Origin: Sphingomonas jinjuensis
GTDB taxonomy: Bacteria; Pseudomonadota; Alphaproteobacteria; Sphingomonadales; Sphingomonadaceae
DNA: 64,000 bases
Reading direction: 5' to 3'
Assembly (NCBI RefSeq): GCF_014197105.1
Contig: NZ_JACIEV010000004.1
Location: 124,001-188,000 of the forward strand
Position numbers and translations under genes: made by a program. The notes beneath the pieces are model-generated. The model was given only the letters and a program-made list of their open reading frames with translations, searched no databases and was not told the DNA's origin. Each line of letters starts with the position of its first letter. The first letter of the stretch is position 1. Shown here piece by piece: positions 37,243-45,407 of the stretch.

Positions 37243-37551
37243 ATGCGTAATATGATGCTCATTCTTGGCTGTGCGGCGATGGCCGTGCCGGTGTCGGTGG
37301 CGTTTCCGACCAGCGAAGCCGGCGCGCAGCGCTACAAGTATCGCGAATGGCGCGACAACCGCGGCCGCCTGCGCTGCCGCAAGGCCGACGGCACGACCGG
37401 CCTGGTGGTCGGTGGCGTCGCCGGCGCGCTGCTCGGCCGGACGATCGACACCCGCGGCGACCGCACGGTCGGCACGCTGGGCGGCGCGGTGGCCGGCGGC
37501 CTGCTGGGTCGCGAAGTCGATCGCGGGTCGAGCCGTCGTCGCTGCGGCTGA
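37243..37551 (+). CDS. Glycine-zipper 2TM exported protein
   Basis: A 102-residue protein with signal peptide (MRNMMLILGCAAMAVPVSVA), a basic YKYREWRDNRGRLRC segment, then the glycine-zipper GLVVGGVAGALLGRTID and VGTLGGAVAGGLLG. This resembles the 17-kDa antigen/SlyB class of envelope proteins. A paralogue lies at 38134-38691 with the same CRxxDGTTGLxVGG junction. ATG 37243 follows GGGAGA. Confidence 0.82.
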   Translation: MRNMMLILGCAAMAVPVSVAFPTSEAGAQRYKYREWRDNRGRLRCRKADGTTGLVVGGVAGALLGRTIDTRGDRTVGTLGGAVAGGLLGREVDRGSSRRRCG

Positions 37552-37573
37552 CGCCAGCCACTGCAACCTTTGG

Positions 37574-37606
37574 GGGGCGTCGCGGATTGGCCGCGGCGCC
37601 CCTTTT
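37574..37606 (+). terminator. Intrinsic terminator after glycine-zipper gene
   Basis: GGGGCGTCGCGG pairs with CCGCGGCGCCCC across a 5-base loop, followed by TTTT. Lies 22 bp past the stop and 20 bp before osmC-like translation. Confidence 0.75.
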
Positions 37607-37626
37607 CGATTGACGGAGATAGTGAC

Positions 37627-38046
37627 ATGACGACCCGCACCGCGACCGCCCGCTACGAAGGCATGGGCAAGAATGGCAAGGGCGAGCTGACGACCCAGTC
37701 GGGCGTGCTCGACCACAGCCAATATGGCTTCAACACGCGCTTCGAGAACGGCCCGGGCACCAATCCCGAAGAGCTGATCGCCGCCGCACATGCCGGCTGC
37801 TTCACCATGGCGCTGAGCTTCGCGCTGGCAAAGGCGGGCCATGAGACGGGGTCGCTGGAAACCAAATGCGCGATCACGCTGGAAAGCGAGGGCGACGGCT
37901 TCACCATCACCAAGTCGGCACTGACGCTGACCGGCAAGATCGACGGCATCGACGCCGATGAGTTTCGCCGACTGGCCGAAGACGCCAAGCAACATTGCCC
38001 GGTATCGAAGCTGATCAACGCCGAGACGACGCTCGAGATAGCGTAA
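37627..38046 (+). CDS. OsmC family peroxidase
   Basis: A 139-residue OsmC/Ohr-fold protein that reduces organic hydroperoxides with a thiol pair. The two cysteines are in AAHAGCFTMALS and AKQHCPVSKL. RFENGPGTNPEELIA is conserved. The C-terminal spacing fits OsmC rather than Ohr. Start ATG 37627. Confidence 0.92.
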   Translation: MTTRTATARYEGMGKNGKGELTTQSGVLDHSQYGFNTRFENGPGTNPEELIAAAHAGCFTMALSFALAKAGHETGSLETKCAITLESEGDGFTITKSALTLTGKIDGIDADEFRRLAEDAKQHCPVSKLINAETTLEIA

Positions 38047-38133
38047 AGGTGAACGTAATGTAGTTATAGGTTCAGGCAACGATTCGGGCGGGAACGACGT
38101 TTTAGTTGCACACATCGACAGAGGAAGTTGACC

Positions 38134-38691
38134 ATGCGGTTCGCATTTCTATCGGCGGCCTTGGCTGCCAGCGTCGTCGCCGCCGTGCCGGCCGTCGCGC
38201 AGGACAACCCACGCGACATCGATCGCGAATACCGCGGCGAGGTGCGTGACGCACGTCAGGACTATCGCCGCGACCTGCGCAACGCCGATTCGCGCCGCGA
38301 CGTGCGCGATGCGCGCCGCGAGTATCGCGACGAGGTTCGCGATGCGCGCCAGGATCGCCGCCAGGATTATCGCGAGTGGCGCAACTACGACTACAACCGC
38401 TTGCCGCGGGGTCAGCGCGCCTATTACGCCGACCAATATTATCGCGATGGCCGCTATTACCAGCCGCGCCGGCTGACGCGAAACGACCGCATCTATCGCG
38501 GGCAGAACGGCCGTTATTATTGCCGTCGCAGCGACGGAACGACCGGCCTGATCGTCGGCGGTCTGGCGGGCGGCGTGCTCGGCAACGTCATCGCCGGCGG
38601 CGGTTCGCGGCTGCTCGGCACGCTGATCGGCGGCGCCGGCGGCGCGGCGTTGGGGTCATCGATCGATCGCGGCCAGGTGACCTGCCGCTGA
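38134..38691 (+). CDS. Arg/Tyr-rich exported protein with glycine zipper
   Basis: A 185-residue protein: signal peptide MRFAFLSAALAASVVAAVPA, then about 70 residues with repeated RDARxxYRxxxRDAR patterns (a charged helical repeat), a Tyr-rich stretch, and a glycine-zipper end (GLIVGGLAGGVLGNVIAGGG). GAGGAG RBS region at 38121. Paralogue of 37243-37551 in its second half. Envelope role inferred. Confidence 0.8.
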   Translation: MRFAFLSAALAASVVAAVPAVAQDNPRDIDREYRGEVRDARQDYRRDLRNADSRRDVRDARREYRDEVRDARQDRRQDYREWRNYDYNRLPRGQRAYYADQYYRDGRYYQPRRLTRNDRIYRGQNGRYYCRRSDGTTGLIVGGLAGGVLGNVIAGGGSRLLGTLIGGAGGAALGSSIDRGQVTCR

Positions 38692-38714
38692 TCGTCACCC
38701 GGTGACGCACGATG

Positions 38715-38746
38715 ACGGGCTCGGCGAGCGATCGCCGGGCCCGTTT
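38715..38746 (+). terminator. Hairpin terminator with short T run
   Basis: ACGGGCTCGGCGA pairs with TCGCCGGGCCCGT over a 4-base loop and runs into TTT. Lies 23 bp past the upstream stop. Confidence 0.6.
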
Positions 38747-38759
38747 CGCATTCGGACGA

Positions 38760-38978
38760 TCAGATCAGGCCACCGCCCAGCGACAGGCGGATGACGGCGA
38801 CGACGAGGACGAACAGGTTGAAGTTCCGCCCGCTCGTCCGCGACGACAGGATACCCGCCGCCGCACCGACCACCGCGATCGGGATCGCGATGTAGTTGAA
38901 CACGCCGAGCAGCGGGATCAGCCCGGGAATGACGAAGACCAGCGCGACGAGGCCGATCAGGATCGAGAGGATGTTCAT
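38760..38978 (-). CDS. Small two-helix membrane protein
   Basis: A 72-residue protein: MNILSILIGLVALVFVIPGLI and a second hydrophobic stretch FNYIAIPIAVVGAAAGIL, a third at the C-terminus (FNLFVLVVAVIRLSL). Start Met at 38978 chosen over an upstream frame extension. No family recognised. Convergent with the glycine-zipper gene. Confidence 0.7.
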   Translation of the reverse strand: MNILSILIGLVALVFVIPGLIPLLGVFNYIAIPIAVVGAAAGILSSRTSGRNFNLFVLVVAVIRLSLGGGLI

Positions 38979-39030
38979 GGCCGCGAAGATGGCGGTGCGT
39001 CGGGCGGGGTGCAAGGTTTCGGTGCTTCTC

Positions 39031-39141
39031 CCGTCATCCCGGGCTCGACCCGGGATCCAAGGTTGGGCAGGCGACGTCGCCTGATCCTCTCGCCAGTCGC
39101 TCGCGGCTAGATGGATCCCGGCTCAAGGCCGGGATGACGGG
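39031..39141. repeat. Family F-like palindromic repeat, paired units
   Basis: CGTCATCCCGGGCTCGACCC faces CCGGCTCAAGGCCGGGATGA around a 58-bp spacer. Located upstream of crcB. Confidence 0.85.
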
Positions 39142-39213
39142 AGGAAACTGGGATGACGATGAGTATAATCACACACCCTTCGCGCGACCGGCAAAACCAG
39201 CTAGGGGCCGACC

Positions 39214-39585
39214 ATGCCTCTTTTTCTCGTCATGCTCGGCGGTGCGTTCGGTGCCGGGGCGCGGCATCTTGTCGGCCGGGCGATGCTCGGCTGGCTGGGG
39301 CCGGCCTTTCCCTGGGGGACGCTGTCGATCAACATCGCCGGCAGCCTGTTGATGGGCGTGCTCGTCGGCACGCTGGCGCGGTTCCAGCTGGGCGATAACT
39401 GGCGGCTGTTCCTAGCGGTCGGTGTGCTCGGTGGGTTCACGACCTTCTCGTCCTTCTCGCTCGACGCGGTGACATTGGCCGAACGTGGGCAGCTGATCGC
39501 TGCCGGGGCCTATGTGATCGCATCGGTGACCGTTTCCATCGCGGCGCTGGTCGCCGGGCTCGCCGCCGCGAGGAGTTTCGCATGA
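39214..39585 (+). CDS. crcB: Fluoride exporter CrcB/Fluc
   Basis: A 123-residue four-helix protein: GGAFGAGARHLVGR, PWGTLSINIAGSLLMG (conserved Asn) and GGFTTFSSFSLDAV, the Fluc signatures. Works as a dual-topology dimer exporting fluoride. Overlaps rluA by 4 bp. No fluoride riboswitch was seen upstream. Confidence 0.95.
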   Translation: MPLFLVMLGGAFGAGARHLVGRAMLGWLGPAFPWGTLSINIAGSLLMGVLVGTLARFQLGDNWRLFLAVGVLGGFTTFSSFSLDAVTLAERGQLIAAGAYVIASVTVSIAALVAGLAAARSFA

Positions 39586-40790
39586 CCGACGCCGTCCGCA
39601 CCTTCACCGTCGATGCCGAGGACGACGGCATCCGCCTCGACCGCTGGTTCAAGCGGCACCTGCCCGACACCAGCTTCACCACCGTCGCCAAATGGGCGCG
39701 GACGGGGCAGCTGCGCGTCGACGGCGCGCGCGCGACGCCGGGCGACCGCATCGCCGCCGGGCAGCAACTGCGGGTGCCGCCGCCCGAGCCCGTCGCCACC
39801 CACGCCAAGCCGCAGCGCCAGCGGGTGCCGCTGACCCCCGACCAAGTCAGCTTCGCCAGCGAGATGGTGATCCACCGCGACCCGATGGCGTTGGTGCTTA
39901 ACAAGCCCCCCGGCCTTGCCACCCAGGGCGGCACCAAGACGCACGAGCATGTCGACGCGCTGCTCGACGCCTTCGCCGACGACGAGGGCGCGCGGCCCAA
40001 GCTGGTCCATCGGCTCGACAAGGACACGTCGGGCGCGCTGCTGGTGGCACGGACCCCGCGCGCGGCGGCGTTCTTCGCCAAGACCTTTTCGGGGCGCACC
40101 GCCAAGAAGGTCTATTGGGCACTGGTCGTCGGCGTGCCGTCGATCGACGACGGCGTCGTCGACCTGCCGATCGCCAAGCAGCCCGGCACCGGCGGCGAGA
40201 AGATGCACGTCGACGAGGAGAACGGGCAGTCGGCGCGCAGCCGCTATCGCGTGATCGAGCGCGCGGGCAATCGCGCCGCCTGGGTCGAGCTGCAGCCGTT
40301 CACCGGGCGCACGCATCAGCTGCGCGTTCACATGGCGGCGATCGGCCATCCGATCGTCGGCGACGGCAAATATGGCGGCCCGGCGGCGTTCCTGACCGGC
40401 GGGATCAGCCGCAAGATGCATCTTCATGCGCGCCGGCTGCGCGTCGATCATCCCGATGGCGGCCAGATCGACGTTCAGGCCGAGCTGCCGCACCATTTCG
40501 CCGAAAGCCTGACGACCCTGGGCTTCGAGCAGATGCTGGGCGACCAGATGCCGCTCGACGAGCATGTCCCCGAAACGCGCGAGGACAAGAAGCAGCGCGC
40601 GCGGGCGCATGCCAAGACGGTGCGCAAGGAGCGCAAGGGCGAGCGGCGCGGCCGCGGCGCTCCGGCGGTGGCCGGCAAGGCTGCCCCGAGCAGGGGCGCG
40701 GCGGGCAAGGGCCCGGCAGGCAAGCGGCCGGGTGCCGGCGCCACCACCCGCGGCAAGCCCAAGGCGCCGTCGCGACCGACCAAGCGCTGA
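39582..40790 (+). CDS. RluA family pseudouridine synthase with basic tail
   Basis: A 402-residue protein with an S4 RNA-binding domain (about residues 17-65), then the catalytic domain with HRLDKDTSGALLV (Asp nucleophile), PFTGRTHQLRVHM and MHLHARRL. The last 70 residues are a Lys/Arg/Gly/Ala-rich tail, probably disordered and RNA-binding. RluC/RluD-like rRNA target likely but not assignable. Confidence 0.9.
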   Translation: MTDAVRTFTVDAEDDGIRLDRWFKRHLPDTSFTTVAKWARTGQLRVDGARATPGDRIAAGQQLRVPPPEPVATHAKPQRQRVPLTPDQVSFASEMVIHRDPMALVLNKPPGLATQGGTKTHEHVDALLDAFADDEGARPKLVHRLDKDTSGALLVARTPRAAAFFAKTFSGRTAKKVYWALVVGVPSIDDGVVDLPIAKQPGTGGEKMHVDEENGQSARSRYRVIERAGNRAAWVELQPFTGRTHQLRVHMAAIGHPIVGDGKYGGPAAFLTGGISRKMHLHARRLRVDHPDGGQIDVQAELPHHFAESLTTLGFEQMLGDQMPLDEHVPETREDKKQRARAHAKTVRKERKGERRGRGAPAVAGKAAPSRGAAGKGPAGKRPGAGATTRGKPKAPSRPTKR

Positions 40791-41404
40791 TGCATCCCGA
40801 CGGCGCCTTCGCAATGGACGCGGCGGCGATGCAGGCGCTGGTGCGCGACCTCGCCTTTGCGCATCTGTTCGTCTCGGCGGGCGGCGCGTGTGCGGTGGTG
40901 CACGCGCCGGTGACGCTCGACGACGACGGCAACCTGCGCTTCCACCTGGCGCGGCGCAATCGGGCGGCGGCGTTGCTGGCGGGCGAGGCGCACGGCATCG
41001 CGAGCATCGGTGGGCCGGGCTTCTATGTCAGCCCCGACTGGTATGGCACCGATCAGCAGGTGCCGACGTGGAATTATGTCGCGGTCGAGGTGGAGGGGCC
41101 GATCCGCCCGCTGCCGCGCGACGAACTCATCGCGCAGATCGATGCGATGAGCGCGCAGCATGAGGCGCTACTGGCGCCCAAGCCCGCGTGGACGCGCGAC
41201 AAGATGGACGCGGCACGGTTCGACGCGATGGTCGGTGCGATCAGCGGCCATGTCCTGGTCGCGAAGACGTGGCGGGGCACGCGCAAGCTCAGTCAGAACA
41301 AGCCCGCCGATGCGGTGCGCGGCGTCGTCGCCTCGCTCGAGGTCGACGGCTGCGTCGCCGAGGCAACGCTGGTTGCCGAAGTGAATGCGGGGAAGCTGGC
41401 GTGA
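40790..41404 (+). CDS. PaiB-type FMN-binding protein
   Basis: A 204-residue FMN_bind_2 protein: HLFVSAGGACAVVHAPV, FHLARRNRAAALLAGEA, YVSPDWYG and WNYVAVEVEGPI, then LSQNKPADAVRGVVASL, all PaiB hallmarks. Annotated elsewhere as a negative regulator, though the fold is a flavin-binding split barrel. TGATG start overlap with rluA. Confidence 0.9.
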   Translation: MHPDGAFAMDAAAMQALVRDLAFAHLFVSAGGACAVVHAPVTLDDDGNLRFHLARRNRAAALLAGEAHGIASIGGPGFYVSPDWYGTDQQVPTWNYVAVEVEGPIRPLPRDELIAQIDAMSAQHEALLAPKPAWTRDKMDAARFDAMVGAISGHVLVAKTWRGTRKLSQNKPADAVRGVVASLEVDGCVAEATLVAEVNAGKLA

Positions 41405-42054
41405 CCCGGCTCGCGGTGTTCGATTGCGACGGGACGCTGGTCGATAGCCAGGCGAACATCTGTCGCGCGATGGAAACCGCCTTCGCCGCCAACGGCCTTG
41501 CGCCGCCCCCGCGCGAGGCGACGCGGCGGATCGTGGGGCTGAGCCTGGTCGAGGCGATGCGCGCGTTGCTGCCCGATGCCGACGAGGCCGCGCACCGGCG
41601 GCTGGCGCAGGATTACAAGCATGCCTTCCACGCGATGCGGGGCAACGGCGGGCTCGGCGACGAACCACTGTTCGACGGCATCGTCGCGGCAATCGACCAG
41701 CTGGCGGCGGACGGCTGGCTGCTGGGCGTCGCGACCGGCAAGTCGGATCGCGGGCTCGGCCTGCTGCTCGCGCATCATGGGCTGAGCGATCGCTTCGTCA
41801 CGCTGCAGACCGCCGACCGGCATCCGTCGAAGCCCGATCCATCGATGCTGCTCGCGGCGATGGCGGAGGCCGGCGCCGAGCCCCATATGACTGCGATGAT
41901 CGGCGACACGAGTTTCGACATGGCGATGGCACGCGCGGCGGGCGCGACGGCGGTTGGCGTCGCCTGGGGCTATCACGCACCCGACGAGCTGGCGGCCGCA
42001 GGAGCGAAGCTGATCGCCGGCCACGCGCGCGACCTGCCGGGGATGCTGGCATGA
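41401..42054 (+). CDS. HAD family hydrolase (Gph-like)
   Basis: A 217-residue HAD phosphatase. Motif I FDCDGTLVDS, helical cap, motif II VATGKS, motif III Lys in KPDPSM, motif IV IGDTSFDMAMARAAG. Start is GTG 41401 overlapping the previous stop (GTGA). Similar to phosphoglycolate phosphatases. Substrate not determined. Confidence 0.9.
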   Translation: MTRLAVFDCDGTLVDSQANICRAMETAFAANGLAPPPREATRRIVGLSLVEAMRALLPDADEAAHRRLAQDYKHAFHAMRGNGGLGDEPLFDGIVAAIDQLAADGWLLGVATGKSDRGLGLLLAHHGLSDRFVTLQTADRHPSKPDPSMLLAAMAEAGAEPHMTAMIGDTSFDMAMARAAGATAVGVAWGYHAPDELAAAGAKLIAGHARDLPGMLA

Positions 42055-42260
42055 GCGGCGATCCGGCGAAGAAGCGCTGGTTCGCGATCGTCGCCACGCG
42101 GCTGGCGGCGGTGGCGGGCGCGGTATTCGGGCTGGTGCTGGTCGGGCGGGCGAGCGACACGCCGAACAAGCTGCTCGGCGCGGCGATCGTCCTGGCGGCG
42201 CTGTACATGATGGCGGTGGTGCCGCGCGCGCTCGCGCACAAGTGGCGGAGCGGCGAGTGA
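42051..42260 (+). CDS. Small membrane protein
   Basis: A 69-residue protein with two hydrophobic spans (FAIVATRLAAVAGAVFGLVLVG; LLGAAIVLAALYMMAVVPRAL). Four-base overlaps at both ends (ATGA with the HAD gene, GTGA with ATP12). Its position ahead of the ATPase-assembly chaperone is notable but its role is unknown. Confidence 0.75.
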   Translation: MSGDPAKKRWFAIVATRLAAVAGAVFGLVLVGRASDTPNKLLGAAIVLAALYMMAVVPRALAHKWRSGE

Positions 42261-42943
42261 AGCGGTTCTGGAAGGACGTGACGGTCGGCGACGACCGGGT
42301 GGTGGCGCTCGACGGCAAGCCGGTGCGCACGCCGGGGCGCGTGCCGCTGGCGCTGCCGACCGAGGCGCTGGCCGCGGCGGTAGCGGACGAATGGCGCGGG
42401 GTCGGCGACACGATCGATCCGCGCGCGATGCCGCTGACCGGGCTCGCCAACGCCGCGATCGACCGGGTCGGGCCGCACCACGACGCCTTTGCCGCGGGGC
42501 TCGCCCGCTATGGCGAGGGCGACCTGCTCTATTATCGCGCCGATTCGCCCGACCCGCTGGTCGAGCGGCAGGCGGCAGCGTGGGATCCGGTGCTCGATTG
42601 GGCGCGGGCACGCTACGACGTGCATTTCGAGCCGGTGGCGGGCGTGCTCCACCATCCGCAACCGGCGGCGACGGTCGCCCGGCTGGGCGAGGCGGTGGCA
42701 GCGCTCGATGCCTTCCGGCTGGCGGCGCTGTCGCCGCTGGTGACGATCACCGGGTCGCTGGTGTTGGCGCTGGCGCTGGTGGAGGGGGCGATCGACGGCG
42801 ATGCGGCGTGGGATGCGGCGCATGTCGACGAGGACTGGCAGGCGGAGCAATGGGGCCGCGATCCGCTGGCTGAGGACGCGCAAGCGACGCGGCGACGGGA
42901 TTTCGACGCGGCGCTGCGGTTTCTGGGGGCTTTGGCGGATTGA
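42257..42943 (+). CDS. ATP12 family F1-ATPase assembly chaperone
   Basis: A 228-residue ATP12-type protein: KRFWKDVTVGDDRVVALDGKPVRTPGR at the start, PLTGLANAAID, GEGDLLYYRA and WDPVLDWA are family marks. Mitochondrial Atp12 binds free F1 alpha subunits during assembly. GTG 42257 is used, overlapping the prior stop. Confidence 0.92.
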   Translation: MKRFWKDVTVGDDRVVALDGKPVRTPGRVPLALPTEALAAAVADEWRGVGDTIDPRAMPLTGLANAAIDRVGPHHDAFAAGLARYGEGDLLYYRADSPDPLVERQAAAWDPVLDWARARYDVHFEPVAGVLHHPQPAATVARLGEAVAALDAFRLAALSPLVTITGSLVLALALVEGAIDGDAAWDAAHVDEDWQAEQWGRDPLAEDAQATRRRDFDAALRFLGALAD

Positions 42944-42947
42944 GCGG

Positions 42948-43045
42948 CTTCATCCCCGCTGAGGCGGGGAGCCATACTGGCTGGTGGTGGTGAGTCCCAC
43001 GTCGATCCGAGGAAAATGGATTCCCGCCTTCGCGGGAATGACGGG
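42948..43045. repeat. Family F palindromic repeat, paired units
   Basis: CATCCCCGCTGAGGCGGGGA faces GGATTCCCGCCTTCGCGGGA in the convergent gap between the ATP12 gene and gmk. Confidence 0.85.
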
Positions 43046-43056
43046 GGTGGCCCAGA

Positions 43057-43755
43057 TCAGGCCAGCGGCACCATTTCGCCCGAGCGCAGCAGCTTGCGGA
43101 TGAATCCGATGATTCCGGTCTGGCGCGAACGCTTCAGCCGTTCGGCGGCGAGGATCGTCTTGATCGACTGGTAGCATTCCTCGACGTCGTCGTTGACCAG
43201 GACATAGTCGTAGCCGTCCCAGTGGCTGACCTCGTTCGCGGCGCGATCCATGCGGGCGTCGATGACTTCCATCGAATCGGTCGCGCGGCGTTCCAGCCGC
43301 TCGCGCAGGATCGGCATCGACGGCGGCAGGATGAACATGCGGACGACGTCGCCGCCGGCCAGCTGGTGAAGCTGCTGCGCTCCCTGCCAGTCGATATCGA
43401 ACAGGATGTCGCGGCCCTGTTCGAGCACGTTCCACACCTGTGCCTTAGGCGTGCCGTAGCGATGACCGAAGACGTGGGCCCATTCGAGGAAGTCGCCGTT
43501 GGCGACCATCTCGCGGAAGGTGTCGAGATCGACGAAGTGATAATCGCGACCATCGACCTCACCGGGGCGGATCGGGCGAGTCGTGTACGACACCGAGACG
43601 CCGAGCTCGGTTTCGCTGGCCAGCAGCTTGCGCGCGATCGTCGACTTGCCAGCGCCGGACGGTGACGAGAGGACGAACAGAACGCCGCGCCGCTTGAAGC
43701 CGTGAGGATCGGGCCGGGGGGATTCGGCGGCGAGTTGCGGCGGGGTCGCGTCCAT
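43057..43755 (-). CDS. gmk: Guanylate kinase
   Basis: A 232-residue enzyme phosphorylating GMP. P-loop SSPSGAGKSTIARKL after a 26-residue lead, GMP-binding YTTRPIRPGEVDGRDYHFVD, FDIDWQGAQQL and LERRATDS. Slightly long because of N- and C-terminal extensions. ATG 43755. Confidence 0.96.
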   Translation of the reverse strand: MDATPPQLAAESPRPDPHGFKRRGVLFVLSSPSGAGKSTIARKLLASETELGVSVSYTTRPIRPGEVDGRDYHFVDLDTFREMVANGDFLEWAHVFGHRYGTPKAQVWNVLEQGRDILFDIDWQGAQQLHQLAGGDVVRMFILPPSMPILRERLERRATDSMEVIDARMDRAANEVSHWDGYDYVLVNDDVEECYQSIKTILAAERLKRSRQTGIIGFIRKLLRSGEMVPLA

Positions 43756-43835
43756 GGACGCCGCTAGTGGCGCCCGGCGACGCCGCGCGTCAAGCGCGAC
43801 GCCGCCAAGCGCCCATAAAAACGGGTTGCTGTCGA

Positions 43836-43854
43836 ATGCCGGTCACACCGGCAT
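43836..43854 (-). terminator. Hairpin downstream of small overlapping gene pair
   Basis: ATGCCGG, five-base loop, CCGGCAT, just past the stop at 43859. No T run directly follows, though TTTTT occurs 14 bp later. Weak call. Confidence 0.35.
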
Positions 43855-43858
43855 CGGA

Positions 43859-44068
43859 TCAGCGGACCGGATTGCCGACGCGGCCGGCCCTGTGACGATC
43901 ATAGGCCTTCTTCGCCGCCCAGCCGCCGCCGAGCAGCATGCCCAGCGGACCCATGCGACGCAGCACGCTGGCCGCGATGACACCCTTGGCCGCACCGCCG
44001 ACGCCACTGCCACGATTGTTGCGGTCGAGTTCGCGCCCGACGAGCGCGCCGATAATCTTGCCGATCAT
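43859..44068 (-). CDS. Small glycine-rich membrane-associated protein
   Basis: A 69-residue protein: MIGKIIGALVGRELDRNN, Gly/Ala-rich middle GVGGAAKGVIAASVLRRMG, hydrophobic LGMLLGGGWAAKKAYD, basic end. Overlaps its partner by 4 bp (ATGA). Unknown function. Confidence 0.7.
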   Translation of the reverse strand: MIGKIIGALVGRELDRNNRGSGVGGAAKGVIAASVLRRMGPLGMLLGGGWAAKKAYDRHRAGRVGNPVR

Positions 44069-44277
44069 GCCTTGGTCCCTTCGAAGATGATGTTCTTGAG
44101 TTCGCCCACGCCGCGCAACACTGCCCAACCGACCGCATAGGTGATGGCGATCGGCACCACGAATTTCAGCACGTTGGCGGTGACAGCGCCGATCAACGCG
44201 CCGTCTGCGGCGCTGTCGTCGCCGCTCATCGCATCGATCGCGCCGCCGACCAGCGCGCCTATCGTCGTTGCACTCAC
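44065..44277 (-). CDS. Small membrane protein, partner of 43859-44068
   Basis: A 70-residue protein beginning at GTG 44277 (VSATTIGALVGGAIDAMSG) with a hydrophobic segment VLKFVVPIAITYAVGWAVL and an amphipathic end. Shares the IGALVG N-terminal motif with its downstream partner, so the pair may be related by duplication. Confidence 0.65.
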   Translation of the reverse strand: MSATTIGALVGGAIDAMSGDDSAADGALIGAVTANVLKFVVPIAITYAVGWAVLRGVGELKNIIFEGTKA

Positions 44278-44340
44278 GGGGGCGTCCTCCTCTTGGATAG
44301 GGAGAACCCAGGTTATCGGCGGTGGTTCCGTCCTTCCGGT

Positions 44341-44460
44341 CCTCCCCCGCCAGGGGGAGGTGGCGCCGAAGGCGTCGGAGGGGGAGGATGCCATACCGAT
44401 GCGGTCGCTTACCTCCCCGTCCGTCAGGCTTCGCCTGCCACCTCCCCCTGGCGGGGGAGG
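44341..44460. repeat. Family C palindromic repeat, paired units
   Basis: CCTCCCCCGCCAGGGGGAGG at one end, CCTCCCCCTGGCGGGGGAGG at the other, with internal TGGCGCCGAAGGCGTCGGAG and related segments. Copies at 46570-46693 and 60351-60473. Confidence 0.88.
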
Positions 44461-44468
44461 ACCGAGGG

Positions 44469-45299
44469 TCAGATCCGCTTCGTCCCCGGATAGGCGAAGA
44501 GTACGTCCGCATCGGCATCGGTCGTCACGCTCTCGGTGCCCGTCACCGTCACGCACTCGCCGGCCTTGAACGCGACGCCGGCAACGCTGCCGCTGCCGGT
44601 GATCGGGATCAGCCAGCCGGTCGTGCCCTCGGGCAGCGCGACCTGGCGGTCGCCGCCATGGGGGTGCCAGCGTTCGAGCACGAACTTAGGGCCTTCGACC
44701 AGGATGGTGCGATCCTCGGTCGAGCCCGCAGGCTGCGCGATCGGCTGGTAGGGATCGAGCGTCGCGACATCGACGCCATCCTTCAGGTGAAGCTCGCGAT
44801 CGCTGCCATAGTCGTAGAGGCGATAGGTGGTCTCCGAATTCTGCTGCACCTCGATCAGCGTCAGCCCGCCGCCGATCGCGTGGATCGTGCCCGACGGCGC
44901 GTAATAGAAATCGCCTGCCTTCACCGGCACCCAGTCGAGCTTGTCCTCGATCGAGCCGTCCTTGGCCGATTCGCGCAGCGTCTCGCGATCGATCGGCTGC
45001 TTGGGGCCAAGCGCGATCGTCGAATCGGGTTCGGCGCCCAGGATCGTCCAGCATTCGTCCTTGCCGCGCGGCAGGCCGCGGGCGTGCGCCTGCTCGTCGT
45101 CGGGATGGACCTGGACCGACAAGGGCTGGCTGGTGAAGAGATATTTGATCAGAAGTTCCGGCGTGCTGTCGCCGGGCTGCTGGAACCAGATCTCGCCGAT
45201 CGGATCGCCGCCCTCCGCCGCATCCTCGAAGCCGAAGCCCAGGTGATGGCGTCCCCAGGGCTTCTCGACGCGGTGGGTATGGAGCAGCGTGGCGGGCAT
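44469..45299 (-). CDS. manA: Class I mannose-6-phosphate isomerase
   Basis: A 276-residue cupin-type isomerase linking fructose 6-phosphate and mannose 6-phosphate. Zinc-site motifs QVHPDDEQAHA and APSGTIHAIGGG, YRLYDYGSDRELH and the later FVLERW. Short type I form without the helical insert of the large enzyme. Divergent from bamD. Confidence 0.92.
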   Translation of the reverse strand: MPATLLHTHRVEKPWGRHHLGFGFEDAAEGGDPIGEIWFQQPGDSTPELLIKYLFTSQPLSVQVHPDDEQAHARGLPRGKDECWTILGAEPDSTIALGPKQPIDRETLRESAKDGSIEDKLDWVPVKAGDFYYAPSGTIHAIGGGLTLIEVQQNSETTYRLYDYGSDRELHLKDGVDVATLDPYQPIAQPAGSTEDRTILVEGPKFVLERWHPHGGDRQVALPEGTTGWLIPITGSGSVAGVAFKAGECVTVTGTESVTTDADADVLFAYPGTKRI

Positions 45300-45407
45300 G
45301 ATCGACCTCTATCAGTGATGGTGACGCTTCGCGGCGCCTTGCGCCACGCGCAACGATCCACGCAAGCTATTGTTCGCTGGCACGGCGCTGGGCTAAGGAG
45401 GCGGCCG

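Noticed and set aside
36238-38115. Long minus-strand open frame across the gene-free region and osmC
   Set aside because: Composition is Arg/Pro/Ala-rich shadow sequence, it crosses a strong terminator, and it is antisense to real genes.
39142-39213. Fluoride riboswitch upstream of crcB
   Set aside because: The conserved crcB-motif sequences were not seen. The region is mainly the end of a family F repeat.
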